A DNA stretch of 64,000 nt from Hybos culiciformis (taxonomy: Eukaryota > Arthropoda > Insecta > Diptera > Hybotidae): assembly GCA_964007475.1 (NCBI GenBank), contig OZ023273.1, positions 55,633,834 to 55,697,833 of the forward strand, written 5' to 3'. This document shows positions 40,701 through 52,472 of the stretch, piece by piece. The notes below the pieces were generated by a model. That model was given only the letters and a program-made list of their open reading frames with translations, was not told where the DNA came from and made no database searches. Position numbers and translations under genes: made by a program. The first letter of the stretch is position 1. The number at the start of each line of letters is the position of its first letter.

Positions 40701-43700
40701 TGCACAAATATAATTTTTTTTAATCAAAATCCAGACCCTAGTCGAATATTTTGAAACAATCGATTCCTCTAATCGACTTCTATCTATCCCTTCATTAAAA
40801 AGATATCCATTAAAAGTTTTAAAAAATCTAAAATATATAAAATTTATATGAAAAATTATTTTGACTGGATGAGAGCCTTTAACTCCCGAACCCGAAATCG
40901 TAGAACCTCATCTTTTAGTCGAAGTAAAATTGAGCGATATATGCATTCAAAAAACTAAAATCTATTGAATAGTTTATTATATAAAAGCATTTTAGTGGAG
41001 GACGGGCGAACGAACATTAAATGAAAACATATATGGTCATTTTTAATGGAAATGGGCTAAAAATCTATTTATTGTTTTCATTTCACCAAAATATAAGTTT
41101 ATTAGGTATTTTGATTCACAAAAAAATGTACATATGAGCCAGATCGTGTTTTTTTTTTGTATTCGAACTAAAAAATATCTTTAACGTTTTAACCGAAGTT
41201 TTAGCCAATTTTATTTTTTCGGATATACTTGAACTAAAAATATAACAATGAACGAGATACTTATTTAAGTATACTTTAGATACGATATTGGTTACAAGAA
41301 TCTATAAAAAAAATTTCCATAAAAATTCAAATTACATAACTGAAATAATCTAATCAGAGAGGATTTTTTTCTCTAATATTTAGAATGATAATGAAAATAA
41401 AAATATATTCATATAAATTATAATAATACTCTAGATCTAGATTTGCATAAATTGATTTTTCTTCAATGAATAATCAAGAAAATTTATTTATTGAATCATA
41501 ATTTCCAAATATAGGTATAATGTAAAAGGAAAACATTTTCCAAGTAAATAAATGTATTTACGTTGAATGTGAATTTATTTAAGCACTAAAAATAACAATA
41601 GTATATATTCATTAACTAATTTTTTATATCTTTATACATAATTAAACTAATTAAATATTTTGTTTTTAATTTTACTATTTGAAATAATCAAAAAAAGTGA
41701 TAGGAATCTCTTGAACCATGAATTACCTCTAATTTCAATAAATTTTTATTTCTATTTTTAAATGAACTATCTGCGTGAACTATTTTATTAATATTTAAAT
41801 ATGATATATAATAACACATAATATATAGTAAATTCTATAAATAAAATTCTAAAATAATATTTGAAATTCTATAAATAGATTTAACTTCTTTTACAGTACA
41901 GAGAATATGAATTGTTTTCGAAATTTACTTCAAAAATACTACGGTTTTGGAAAGTATGTCGTGCCGACAGGTTGTTTTAACTAACCTAATCGTAGTCGTA
42001 TGTCGTATGAAGAATTTTCTGAACAAAACTTAATTATTATTGCTGACGATTCAAGTTCTCGTAAGATTCATATAATAAAGACTATAATTTTTCGTTTAAT
42101 AAATTATTTAAAGTAGCAAATAGAAATAAATTCAGATCTCAAACACAATATAATATCGTTGTAGTTCAATATTATGCACATTCATTTCCGTATCATAAAT
42201 GACTTTATGTATAAACTTTAAAATATATACCTTTTCTAAAATATCAATAATATTCTACAAAATCTATTAAATATTAATTTTATTCTATAAAGGTGTTACA
42301 ATCGATTATCTTTGAAATATATGGGTATATATAGGATTTAAATTTAAGATATAATCAAATATCAAATAAACTTGAATTTGATTACCTTTAAAATTAAAAT
42401 ACACATTATAAAGTTTATTTTATGCATAAGGAATAAGTATTTTTATTAAAAAACTTTTCTTGTAAATCTCTATAATGTCATGATAAGGAAATATATTATG
42501 TTTATAATGTGCACAATATAATATTTATTTTATTTTATTTTCTAGAAAAAGAAAAACAGAAAAAAGATCTATATTTTATTTACTTTAAATTTAGTAGGGT
42601 GGTTAATATGTCTTCGAGTTGAGGATGAGAAGAAAGTGAAATTCATAAAGCATTTAGTATATATTATGTAGATATATAGTTAGTATCCCTAAAGCTATTT
42701 TCCATAACCTTATTTTATATTGTCCTTTTTATTTTGTTTATTTAAAGGACATAACAAAAAAAAAGTATATTTTTTTTTTTGCTTCAATTAAATTACTTTT
42801 GCTTTCTTGAGCCTTAAAATTGTTTTCTTTTTTCTTTTTTTTTATTATTATATCTTTAGTTTGAAATGGACATATAAAATGTAACAAAATATTTAATAAT
42901 GTGAAACAAAATAAATTTGAACGCAAAATATTATATTTTGAATGGATATGAAATAATTTTGTTTAATTTATTTTTTTTTTGTTTACTAATGCAAACGTTT
43001 TCCATTTATTTTAACTCTTATGGTTATGAAGTAAAATTTTATTAAGTTTTGGATTAAGATTAGAGTTTTTAGGAATCTGTAAAAAAAAACATATGTTATT
43101 ATTTATTTCTGTCTACGATTAAGAAAAAAATTTAAAAGGATTAACAGTTTGAAGGGTGTTTCAACGATATATATAAAGATAATAATAAAGAAATAATATT
43201 AAATTTAAGAACCTAAAATTATTTTTTCACATTATAGAAACCTATTCAACATGTTTTAATAATTTATTTGTCTGGAATTATTTATATTTGTATTATTCTT
43301 TATGTCATGTTATATTAATGTCTTATTTTTTTTTGTTTATTTATTTCGCAAGCCCAATGTTTTTTTGAAACATATATCACAGTTCACAGTATATTGTTTC
43401 TGCTTTGACCCAACGATTTTTTTTTTACTAAATTATATAAAAAACATATAAAAAATTTGGCATTTTAACCCCAAAACATAATTTATCAAATTTATCTATT
43501 GTAAAATTTTATTTCATTAGATTCTTTTTTTCCATAAAAATGAAATAAATAACACGTAAACATTTATTTTTCCGATCAATCTATGTAATTTTATAAAATT
43601 GTGCGTTTGTATTGTGTTGGCAATTTATATAGACTGCCAAAAGGCCCATTCGATCATTGTGTCACTTTTTTTTTTAAAGGGTTTTCGTCTATACAGGGTC

Positions 43701-46041
43701 AGGAGGTGTCATTATTTCATAAAAACAACGTTCGCATCAGGATCGACTAGTTTATTTGTAAAATTCATTTATAGATAGAAAAATGTATTTGAGTATATAT
43801 AAGACTCTTACTTAACTTAATGCTTCCAGTAATTTATAAAAAAATCCTGAGGTTAAATAATAAAACAATAAAAAAATGATACATAATAATTATTGTACAA
43901 AAATGATAATTTTAAAAATCATTCGGTTTATTGAACTTTAAATGGGTCATATCCAATAAAAGAAATATTATGTAAGAAGCTTTAAAATATAATGTTAATT
44001 TTAATAATATAACATATAACATCAACAAAAAATTTATGAAAAAATGTAACCACTATGTGTAGTGCCTTAACCTTTTGCGAATTAGATTTTTGTAATAAAA
44101 ATGAACAGAAAGAAAATATTGACATTTACATTAATTTTTTTTTTGTTTAAATTTTAATACTCTTGATAGTCAATATGATTTATTTTTATCTTAATAACTT
44201 TTTTTATGGCAGAAGTAATAAAAAAGTTCAAAATATGATAAGGACCTTTTAGTCCGTCCAATTTTTATACATGGATGGTTTTGTTTTAAAAATCAAATGA
44301 GCGAAAAAATTATTTAAAAATTATTTCATACATTTTGTACTCATTTACATGTATGTAAGATTACATAAAAATGTATGTATATGAAATTTGTGATCGTTAG
44401 AACGATATTCTTTCTAATAAATTTTTTGTTTTAAATTGATAATGTTCTCAATTTAAAAGAATTATATAATTAAAAATAAATTTCATTGCACTTAAATATT
44501 ATATTATATGCTTACGCACTTTATCATACATATATGGAAGTATGCATGTATATGTATACATAAAGTTTTTTCCAGATATTTATACATTTTTTGTTACATA
44601 ATGAACATATATTTCTGTTGTACATTTAATTTTGTTGGATCTGTAAATTTTATCTTATTCTTATATGAAATTTAGAATGATTGCATAACATTTTATTTAC
44701 GCTTCAGTTTATGGATATAAATTCATGCTAATTAATTTAATAAGATAACTTTTATTATTTATTATACAGAAAAACATTTTTGTAGTAAGTATACGAACTT
44801 TTTTTTTAAGTTTTTATATTCTTCTGTTTCCAATGAATGTATATTACAGTCTTACATAGTTTTCAGTTTAATAACTATAAGTAATTTAATAAAAATATTG
44901 TTTGTTTACATTTTACTTATGAGAAAACATATTTGTCTTCTTTAATACATAAATATGATGCTTGATTAGAAAATATCATATTTGTTTAAAAATATTATGT
45001 GTATTTTTAAATATTACTTTAAAAGCCACGAATAAAGAATTATTTATATAAAATTTAAAACAAATTCAGTCAAAAAATAATATATATAAGAATCGAAAAA
45101 AACTGAATCCCGAGCAAGATTTTCTATAAATATTCTTACAAAAATAGTTGATAAAACAAATAGAATTAAAACAAGGCTGTACAAAGTTTCATAATTTCTT
45201 AGAAAATTCTTCAATGATATACTTACATTCCTAAGTGTAATTAATAGTAAATATTCATTCTCAATGGCCTAACCAAATACTTACCTATTTTAAAAAAAAA
45301 TAAAATTTATGACATATAGATATGTAGATATTTATTTCTTTATTCAAACTTTTCATTTGAACAAGTAATTGGACTTTTATGTGTATTTGAAATATTTTCC
45401 TTAAGCATTTTATATTAATTAATAAAATTGAAAATTCTTCGTATGCATAAAATTGACAAATTGTCAATTTCGGTTTCTATCACAAAGCTAAAAACTTTAA
45501 ATTTGTTTATCGCATAATAATTAAACCAATATCTATGGGTTTTTGAATTTATGTTACATGTAATATGAAATTTTATAATATTATCTCTTATCCAGATGGT
45601 AAATGTGTATATACCATACCATACTACGTCAGACCACAAACATAATTGAAATGTTTCAGGTAGAAATTTTTATACATACATATTTTAAATTTGATATATA
45701 AAAAAAAATCTTTTTACTAAAGGAAATAAGTAATAAACTAAGAATGTCCGGTCACAAAGCATGATTCATTATTACAGTAACATTTTGTTGATTGGAAAGT
45801 CTGATGTTTATATCAAATCCTTAATTCATTCTATTATTCATTTTCATTTGATATATTTTGTTTAATAAATTTTTATTCAAAATAATCAAATAATCAAATA
45901 AATTCCCAAATTAGTATTCTATGATAGTTACTTACTACTTTGAAAAAAAAATTGATGGGGTTTCACAAGCTTTAAGGAAATAAAGCGAAGAAATAAGGAC
46001 AAAATTAGTTTCCTAAACGAACTGTTTTTAAAAAATAATTC
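37716..46041. other. AT-rich non-coding DNA downstream of the glutamate receptor gene
   Basis: Apart from the hAT-like candidate at 39.2-39.5 kb, no gene or element could be named. The phrase GGCCCGTTTTCAACAT at about 40580 recurs inverted near 54370. A weakly element-like stretch lies at 40860-41020, and another at 43640-43750 (CTATACAGGGTCAGGAGGTG). Confidence 0.55.
39189..39466. mobile_element. Degraded hAT-like element candidate
   Basis: Read on the minus strand, the right side gives GATCGGCAACC, GCCCGCGAGCGCATTTGCGC and GCGGCCCTCG, the subterminal pattern of many hAT elements (GGTCGGCAAC followed by GCGGCCCGCG). A possible left end, CAGGAGTCGACAACG, starts at 39189. The two ends match poorly and no target duplication is seen. 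Confidence 0.35.
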
Positions 46042-46047
46042 TTTATT
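46042..46047 (-). terminator. Candidate AATAAA polyadenylation signal of the glutamate receptor gene
   Basis: An AATAAA hexamer on the minus strand lies 210 nt beyond the receptor stop codon, a plausible 3' UTR length. In such AT-rich DNA the hexamer occurs often by chance, so this is only a candidate. Confidence 0.3.
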
Positions 46048-46257
46048 TTGAAATTGTTGTAGCAAAAAAATATATATATTTGGGCACAAAAAAATGTTTA
46101 AATATAATCTCAACAACTTGCTGGAGTACAGACATAATATATTCTCATCAGTTACGCTAGTCTTCCATGTGAAATAATTTTGATTGTAGTGTAAACTGAT
46201 ATAATAATTATTAGCGCACGATTAATTAGAAATTATTTTTGCAAAATCAATTAAATT

Positions 46258-47678
46258 TTATGGTAAATTAGTATGAGGATAACTTTGTTTTCTTTCTCTA
46301 GTCTTATCAAAATTTTTTACATCATTTCCATCATGTCTTGCAATAATATTCTTTAAAGAAAATTCAGATCCATGTATTGTTTTAGTTTCCTTCGTAGCGG
46401 TACTCAGTGAAGATTTTGAGCCTTGCCTTGATGATGTCATGCTATTACTGCTAATATTAACTGGTTTTGTGGCAATCCAGACTTTTGAAGCAAATAATAG
46501 TTCTGCTTTTAGGGCTTCCATCATTGATACCTATAAAATGAAAATTTGCAATCAACATTTTCAATTGCATATATAAATTTAAAAAAAATATATTTAATTC
46601 TTGTCGTTTAAAATAAAGATACTTTTTCTTCAACAGCAACTTTTTGAACATTCCAGAAAAATTCAATCCAACCAATTATATGAGCTATTACCAATCCCAA
46701 GCCAAGGACCAAAAATACACCACCAACATTTTCAATTTTTAATCTTGATGGTCCACTTTGATCAGGTGGCTTGTCACAGGTTTTATTGATAAATTTTTCC
46801 TTCCACCATCTTCGTTTTAAATCAGCCAAAACACCTATATCAAATACAAATTAAAAGCATTTAGTAACTTAATAAATTCTGATATATTATTTGTCATTTT
46901 AATTTTTGGTATTGATTCGCAAGGTTTTATGTGTAGTCTATACAACTTAACTCAGGTCAAATTCCTGCCAACAAAAGATTGCCTTCCCCTTCTATGTTTG
47001 TGTGAGCTTGCGAGTCAGATTTGTTGACAAGGAATTTGTTCCTACTTAAAATTCTATAGATTACATATTTTCTATGAAGAACGGAAAAAATATAATTAAT
47101 TATAATTAAAAAAAATTACCTGATTCACCAAGTTTTAACATTTCTTCACTCAAACGTTTTCGATAAGGTGAATCTAAATGAAAATTATTGTATTAATGTC
47201 AATTTATTCGTATGGAAGGGAATTTTCGGGAAACACACTAAACTTTGAATCAAATTTTACTTGTATGAAAAAGTAAAAGAGTTTTTCACACCCATACTTC
47301 TGCTTTCAAAGCATTAATATCTCGTAGAAGAAAGCGAGTTGAAAGACAAAGTTTAACAAAGTTTTCTACGAGCTGGACAATGAAATTTTAAAATTATCAA
47401 CAAGTGCGGAATTAGGTATATCTACTAAATTATCCGTTAAACTTACTAAATGGCATTGCAATACCATAAGTTTTGAAATCCAACCACTGACCAATCTGTA
47501 ACAAATCACAATTTCTTTCTGTTTTATATTCAAGACCAGTTGATTCTATAAAATAAGCATATTTTCTTTTAGATTTAACTACTCTTTCTTCACCCTCATC
47601 ATTATTATTTGTAAAAACTGATGGTTCTTGTTCTACCATAAAAGACCACATTTTTGAATACAGGCTATCGTTTGAATC
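46258..47678 (-). CDS. Glutamate receptor exons 13-16: S2, M4 and cytoplasmic tail
   Basis: Exon 13 (47447-47678) has [12 protein letters not shown], including the ligand amino-group contact Glu738, and [14 protein letters not shown]. Exon 14 (47120-47173) is 54 nt and encodes [16 protein letters not shown]. Exon 15 (46623-46834) has LKRRWWKEK, then M4 ([20 protein letters not shown]). Exon 16 (46258-46530) is the tail, starting [18 protein letters not shown], which resembles the insect kainate receptor tail, followed by Ser/Thr-rich sequence and a TAA stop. No PDZ-binding end is obvious (it ends TNLP). Confidence 0.92.
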
Positions 47679-50600
47679 CTGAATTTCAAAAAAAAAATTA
47701 TATTATTAAATTACATATATTTATAATATTATAACCCGAAAAAATCCCATTGTACTCCCATCAAAATGTGTCCCGTATTTTACATCTTTTTGATTTGCTA
47801 AATCTTCAACGCTTTTAATAGTGTTTGAGCTACTTGATTTTGTTAAGAAGGCTGCTAAATTTGCTGTATAGGAATTCAACATCATTAAAGCAAAAAACCA
47901 CCATAAACCAGTAATTACTCTAGTTGAAAATGCCCTTAAAAATTTAACGTTCAAAGAAAAAAATATTATAAATTTTTGAAAAGATTGAAAATTATTTATG
48001 ATTTACAAATTTTTATTTTTCTTTAATATTAAGCCTCGAAATTAAAAAAAATTCAAAATTAATTAAGCGCATTAAACTTTTAGAATTGATGATTCGATTT
48101 TCATAATCTACAATAATTATAAAAATATTTTATTTGGAAAAAATCGTAAAACAATTTCAATTCTACAAATTAGTTAGTTTAATTGGTTATATGAAAATGT
48201 TTACAACGTTAAAATAAAAACATTGTACTTAGGAAGTAAGTCGCATCCTTGACCCATAAGAGAACCAATTGTGAGCCAAACTGTGTTTTTCTTATTCCAA
48301 ACATTTTCAACTTCATCAGGATCCTTTTCGCAAGGATGTGGATTCTCCCAGTCGCTTGGCGCCATTCTAGCTGCAAAGAATACTGCAAAATAAAATTAAA
48401 TTTCAAATTTAATAAAATATTGATCACAAAACTTCGTATTGTTTACCCAAAACTACAATACCGAAAGAAGCAACACCCATCCATAGCCATACTTCCTTTT
48501 CGAACGGATTTTTAAATGACCACAGGTTTGACGTAGCTTCTTCTGGCTGAGAATACAGTAAAGAAATTCCCAAGGTCATAAATGGTGGTGTGAAATCTAC
48601 TGCTTGTCTGTTTACAAAAAGAGATTTAGTTTTCATGAATGGAAAAATTATAAAATTTGAGTGGCACCTTCTTGTAGAAGTCATGGTTAAGTCGCAAATT
48701 CCCAAATCTGCATTACCTTCAATAACTTCACGCATAATTCCATTCCATTTTCCTGAAGTAAAGATTTAAAGTGATTGTAATCTTACATTCTGAATTCAAT
48801 CATTCAATTTGTAACCAATATTCTTACCAGTTTTTTTATCGAGAGCACCGTATTTTCCATCACGTGCTATTCGAAATTCATATTTAAAACCAATACGTTC
48901 GGCTAATGCATCAATCAAATCCATACTATACCCCTCAAAGCAATTGTTGCCTTTTAAGGTTTCGTTTGTTATATATTCTGATCGATTGAAGAGATATGGT
49001 TGTCCAATTCGTGATGATACAATAAAAAGTTTGTTCTGAAACTTTTCTTCTCTTCTTTTTTCATTAATATTATCATCCATAGTTTTTATACCGTTAGCTG
49101 GATCCCAAGTAGCTATTTGTTCGTATCCTTCAGGCGTTACTTCTACTACGTACACATTAAAATGGGATCGTTGACCGTACTGATCAAAATCAATCGGTCC
49201 TGTTGTAAATTCCTCCTGTTTCGTCGCAGATTTCTATAAGTAAAAAATTGTTAAATATAAGAGCAAGTAGATATTTATAAAGATGCCCAAAATATTAGTT
49301 TCAGGTAATCTATATAATGTGCAATATACTATACATTACTTCTTTTATGAACTCAATTATTTTTCTTCCATCGTGCCATGATTTTGCTTTATGGCAATCC
49401 AATCTAGGTAGATGTAATTTATTTACAATGTTCATGTCTGACAGTCCTTTTGCAAATATAGAAACCGCATCGTTGGCTAAAAGCATTTTTGTCTGGGTAG
49501 AAAATTTATAACAAAAAATTTGTACTTGAAATTTTGCTATTTAAAGTGAAATATGGTATGTATATAATACAATGAAACATTCATTAAATATTCTATGATA
49601 ATTCACCTTCTAGAACTCAATTTATTAATTTTTAATATACCTTGACTCGACTTGGAGATACAGAAATATATTTTCCGAAACTTTTTCCTCTTTTGTGCCA
49701 TTCTATTACTATGTTTTGTACGTTATAATCATTTGGATCGAAAAGTCTCATTGTGGTGATATTTGCTTTGAATACAAATCCAGTGTGGTTAAAGTCAATC
49801 GTTGGAGTATCCAAAGATGCCAGAAAAATACTCTTAAACAACATCAAATATTTTTTATATAACATTTTTTAAATAATAATTACAAATTTTGCTTTATCAT
49901 ACCTGATATTCACCCATCATATTCAGTTCATTAGCTTGTTTTAAAATCGGTAATATTTTTTCAACAGAACAATGTATTATAAGGTAATGATAATTCATTT
50001 CTCTGATTTCTTTTAAAATTGGCCGAAGATCATCATCTTCGGGATCCATTTGCCTTATAATAGTTGGCTTGCTATTTGGATCTGGGATTTGTAAGACGTC
50101 TTGCAGCTGTGCTAGATCTAGTAAAACAATTTATATAGTTCATAATGAGTAAGCAAACCAAACCGTAAATATTTTTTTTTATTTAATGTGTCTCTTTTCA
50201 AACCTGGATAAAATTCCATTTGAATCAAGCAATTTTTATAAGAAACTTAAAATTTTTTTCAATATAAAATTAAATTAAAATATTTAAAAAAAATTTTTAA
50301 GAGTAAAAATACATTTATTTGTATAATTATAATAAACAAAATTATTATCCTTTCAATTTACCTCTGTCAGTTTCATAAATTATTGCCAGTCGGTCCCAAT
50401 GGAATGATTGTATTACAGCAGCATACGCTTTTGCTAAAACCATATCATTTGGATAAACACTAATAGACATTGAATAAAATTCTCGTTCAAATATTCGAAG
50501 CTCCTTTTCATAATCGAATATAAAATGAGGAATTCCAAGTTCATGGCAAATTGCACTTATTATTCCTATAAAATACATAAATTTTTTAAATTTTTTAAAA

Positions 50601-52472
50601 TATATTTTATATTTTAAAACGTTTTTATTAGTTCACTTTGTTGTTCGGTACAAATTTTGTTATCAATTTTTCAGGCACTTCTAGATGAGATAGAGGCTTG
50701 AAAATTGGAGCATAGGTCAGAAATGGATGACAATGCAACATAATGTAAAAATTATTGTGGTTCCACGGTTCCATCCATGGTTACACTGATTCCGAAATCT
50801 TGCCACTGTACCGATTTGGCTGAAATTTTGAACTTAAGAAGTATTGGGATCCGAGATAGTTATAGAATATTAGAAATTTTGATCCGAGGCCCCGATGGGG
50901 GGGCTACCTTAGAAGCCGGTTTCTGAATTTTCGTATATTCCGTTAAAATGTTATAGCGTTGGATCGAAATACCTGGATTAAAGACTGGATATCGCCGGGC
51001 CCCCATCTGAGGTCCCAGGACTCCGGGGAGGGGGCTAAAAAGTAAATTTAGAAATTTAGGATTTCATAGCTTTAGCATACGTAAAATAGTTATAAAAATT
51101 TTATGTTTTTATTTATAGCTTAATTCGATTCAAATAAGATTAAAAAAGAAAAAATAAATAAATAAATAAAAAAATTTTTTTTAAAAACAACGTTTTTATA
51201 AAGGAATAAAATAACTAAAAAGTAAAAAAAATAATCAGATAATAATTGATTTCCCTGAAAATTAATTCTCACGAAAAACGTGGGGTGCCTGAAATTGAAC
51301 ATTTTTATCAATTTCGTTTATCACACGCGCCCCACGTTTTTCGTGAGAATTAATTTTCAGGGAAATCGGTATGAGGTTATCAATTATTATCTGATTATTT
51401 TTTTTACTTTTTAGTTATTTTATTCCTTTATAAAAACGTTGTTTTTAAAAATTTTTTTTTATTTATTTATTTTTATAATATTTATTTAATAAATATTTCT
51501 CAATATTTTAGTAAAAAGTAAATATTTTTCTGCATATTATGGATTTTAGGATCTACATATAAACAGGTAAAATTAAAAACAAAAATTTGCATTATCCTTC
51601 ATTGCCTGTTTGAATTTAAAATGGATATTAAAATAAACTTTTAAGCAAAATACAATGTAAGACCTGATCGTGGTGCGTTAGATCCAAATATTGCTATCAC
51701 TCCTTGAGATGTTAAATTACAAACTATAAGTAAAAAAAAAAATAAAAAAAAATTTTTTTATTAATTATTGCACGATTGTTATATATGATATTTTTATTAT
51801 TTAATTGATATCTAATTATATTTCTCTAACCTCTCGATAATAACCAAAAACATCTTTGAAATAATATCTGTATTCGAATAGTTCATTGGTAGATATTGAA
51901 TAATGAGGGAACGCATCATAAAAGTATTACCAAATGCGCGTATTTAATTTAATCGAACATATTTCTTTGAACGACATTATTCTGTTGCTACTCAAGAATA
52001 TCTATTAAGTGGTCTCGTTTCTGTTAACTGATAATTAATAAATACCTACGCTCAATTTTATTTCATTTTTGGATTGATTAATCCAAGAAGGCGAAATTTA
52101 AAGATACGAAACCTCAATAAGTTTTATGAATAACAAAAAAAAATACAAACCGATTGATTGTAATGTGTAACTACTTGGATTCTCTCCACTGTATATAATA
52201 ATTGAAGCCAATTTAAATTTATTTCTATCATCGTTCCCATGTTCCACATTTGATCTTTCAATAGCTGTTCGAAAAGCGATTTCATTGTCAGCAATTTCAT
52301 TTTCAAATATTGCACCTGGAAAATTTTTTTAACTTGTTGCATAAGCGCTAAAGTAGGTTAAACTATTTTTGCTAAATAAATATTTACCTACGTAAAATTG
52401 TGATCTTGCCTCGGTTATTGTTATTAAACATGTCATTAATAGAATTTTAAAAATTAGAAAATTTTTCCGCAT
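46258..52472 (-). CDS. Kainate-type ionotropic glutamate receptor subunit, complete, 16 coding exons
   Basis: This gene encodes a glutamate-gated cation channel subunit of the plasma membrane. Exons in coding order: 52388-52472, 52151-52315, 51664-51723, 50362-50565, 49903-50117, 49641-49832, 49340-49492, 48828-49233, 48668-48752, 48447-48607, 48229-48382, 47736-47934, 47447-47678, 47120-47173, 46623-46834, 46258-46530. All introns are GT-AG and every phase joins, giving 2850 nt or 949 residues, usual for insect kainate receptors. Visible: signal peptide (1 to about 22), amino-terminal domain (about 29-400), S1 (about 425-545), M1 (about 560-580), pore loop with LMGQGCD (617-623), M3 with [11 protein letters not shown] (648-658), S2 (about 659-820), M4 (about 825-848) and a Ser/Thr-rich tail. 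Ligand contacts typical of the family are present: Arg521, the GST at 686-688 and Glu738. The start was chosen because it opens a classic signal peptide; an in-frame ATG lies 60 nt upstream (52532) but would bury it. Subfamily within the insect kainate clade is not assigned. Confidence 0.95.
47736..48382 (-). CDS. Glutamate receptor exons 11-12: pore loop, M3 and start of S2
   Basis: Exon 11 (48229-48382) encodes the end of M1, a cytoplasmic segment and the pore loop: [19 protein letters not shown]. The residue at the Q/R position is glycine (619), where Gln or Arg is usual. Exon 12 (47736-47934) encodes M3 with the strongly conserved [11 protein letters not shown] gate motif, then [17 protein letters not shown] and the FFR that begin S2. 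The donor of exon 11 splits a lysine codon; the 294-bp intron between the two holds nothing recognisable. Confidence 0.93.
48447..49233 (-). CDS. Glutamate receptor exons 8-10: S1 ligand-binding half and M1
   Basis: Exon 8 (48828-49233) runs from the end of the amino-terminal domain into S1, with [12 protein letters not shown] and [19 protein letters not shown]. Exon 9 (48668-48752) carries [12 protein letters not shown] and [13 protein letters not shown], ending next to the arginine (Arg521) that contacts the ligand alpha-carboxylate in this family. Exon 10 (48447-48607) resumes with [20 protein letters not shown] and continues into M1 ([14 protein letters not shown]). Exons 9 and 10 are separated by only 60 bp of intron that lacks an in-frame stop, described separately. 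Confidence 0.93.
48608..48667 (-). other. 60-nt in-frame, stop-free intron within the S1 coding region
   Basis: The segment begins GTGCC and ends with a pyrimidine-rich run and ACAG. Removing it joins an arginine codon to give TSTRRQAVDF, matching the continuous S1 motif of the family. Its length is 20 codons and it contains no stop in the reading frame, so an unspliced transcript would still encode a full-length protein with 20 extra residues. The donor lacks the usual AAGT after GT, so it may be inefficiently spliced. Confidence 0.85.
49340..52315 (-). CDS. Glutamate receptor exons 2-7: amino-terminal domain
   Basis: Exons 2 to 7 encode residues 29-358, the extracellular amino-terminal domain that governs subunit assembly. 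Family signatures appear in order: [10 protein letters not shown] with an [10 protein letters not shown] helix (exon 2); [17 protein letters not shown] (exon 3); [10 protein letters not shown] and [15 protein letters not shown] (exon 4); [16 protein letters not shown] and [10 protein letters not shown] (exon 5); [14 protein letters not shown] and [10 protein letters not shown] (exon 6); [11 protein letters not shown] and [12 protein letters not shown] (exon 7). NHT and NIT are possible N-glycosylation sites. Introns here are 72, 427, 1098, 244, 70 and 148 bp; the 1098-bp one carries a mobile-element-like insert. Confidence 0.92.
50640..51475. mobile_element. Mobile-element-like insertion with a large foldback, in receptor intron 3
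   Basis: This part of the intron between exons 3 and 4 has two sections. The stretch 50640-51060 is unusually GC-rich for the window and has G and C runs (for example GATGGGGGGGCTACC). The stretch 51148-51285 pairs with 51330-51475 as inverted arms of about 138 and 145 nt, nearly identical except for a 12-nt insertion in the right arm near 51366. It has no coding capacity. The composition and foldback point to a non-autonomous element; the superfamily is unknown. Confidence 0.65.
52388..52472 (-). CDS. Glutamate receptor exon 1: start codon and signal peptide
   Basis: Encodes residues 1-28, beginning MRKNFLIF: a charged start, a hydrophobic core and a small-residue cleavage region (ITEARS), which is a signal peptide directing the amino-terminal domain outside the cell. 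The exon ends in phase 1 at a GTAAAT donor. No core promoter was recognised upstream, and any 5' UTR exon is not visible. Confidence 0.85.

Noticed and set aside
46601..46789. 62-codon plus-strand frame over the M4 exon
   Set aside because: Antisense shadow of a well-supported receptor exon.
48209..48515. Open frames on both strands over the pore-loop exon in other reading frames
   Set aside because: The exon phases of the receptor fix the true frame; these are shadows.
48608..48667. Treating the 20 codons as constitutive coding sequence
   Set aside because: Removing the segment restores the continuous family motif TSTRRQAVDF and it has GT-AG borders with a pyrimidine-rich 3' end, so it is best called an intron that may sometimes be retained.
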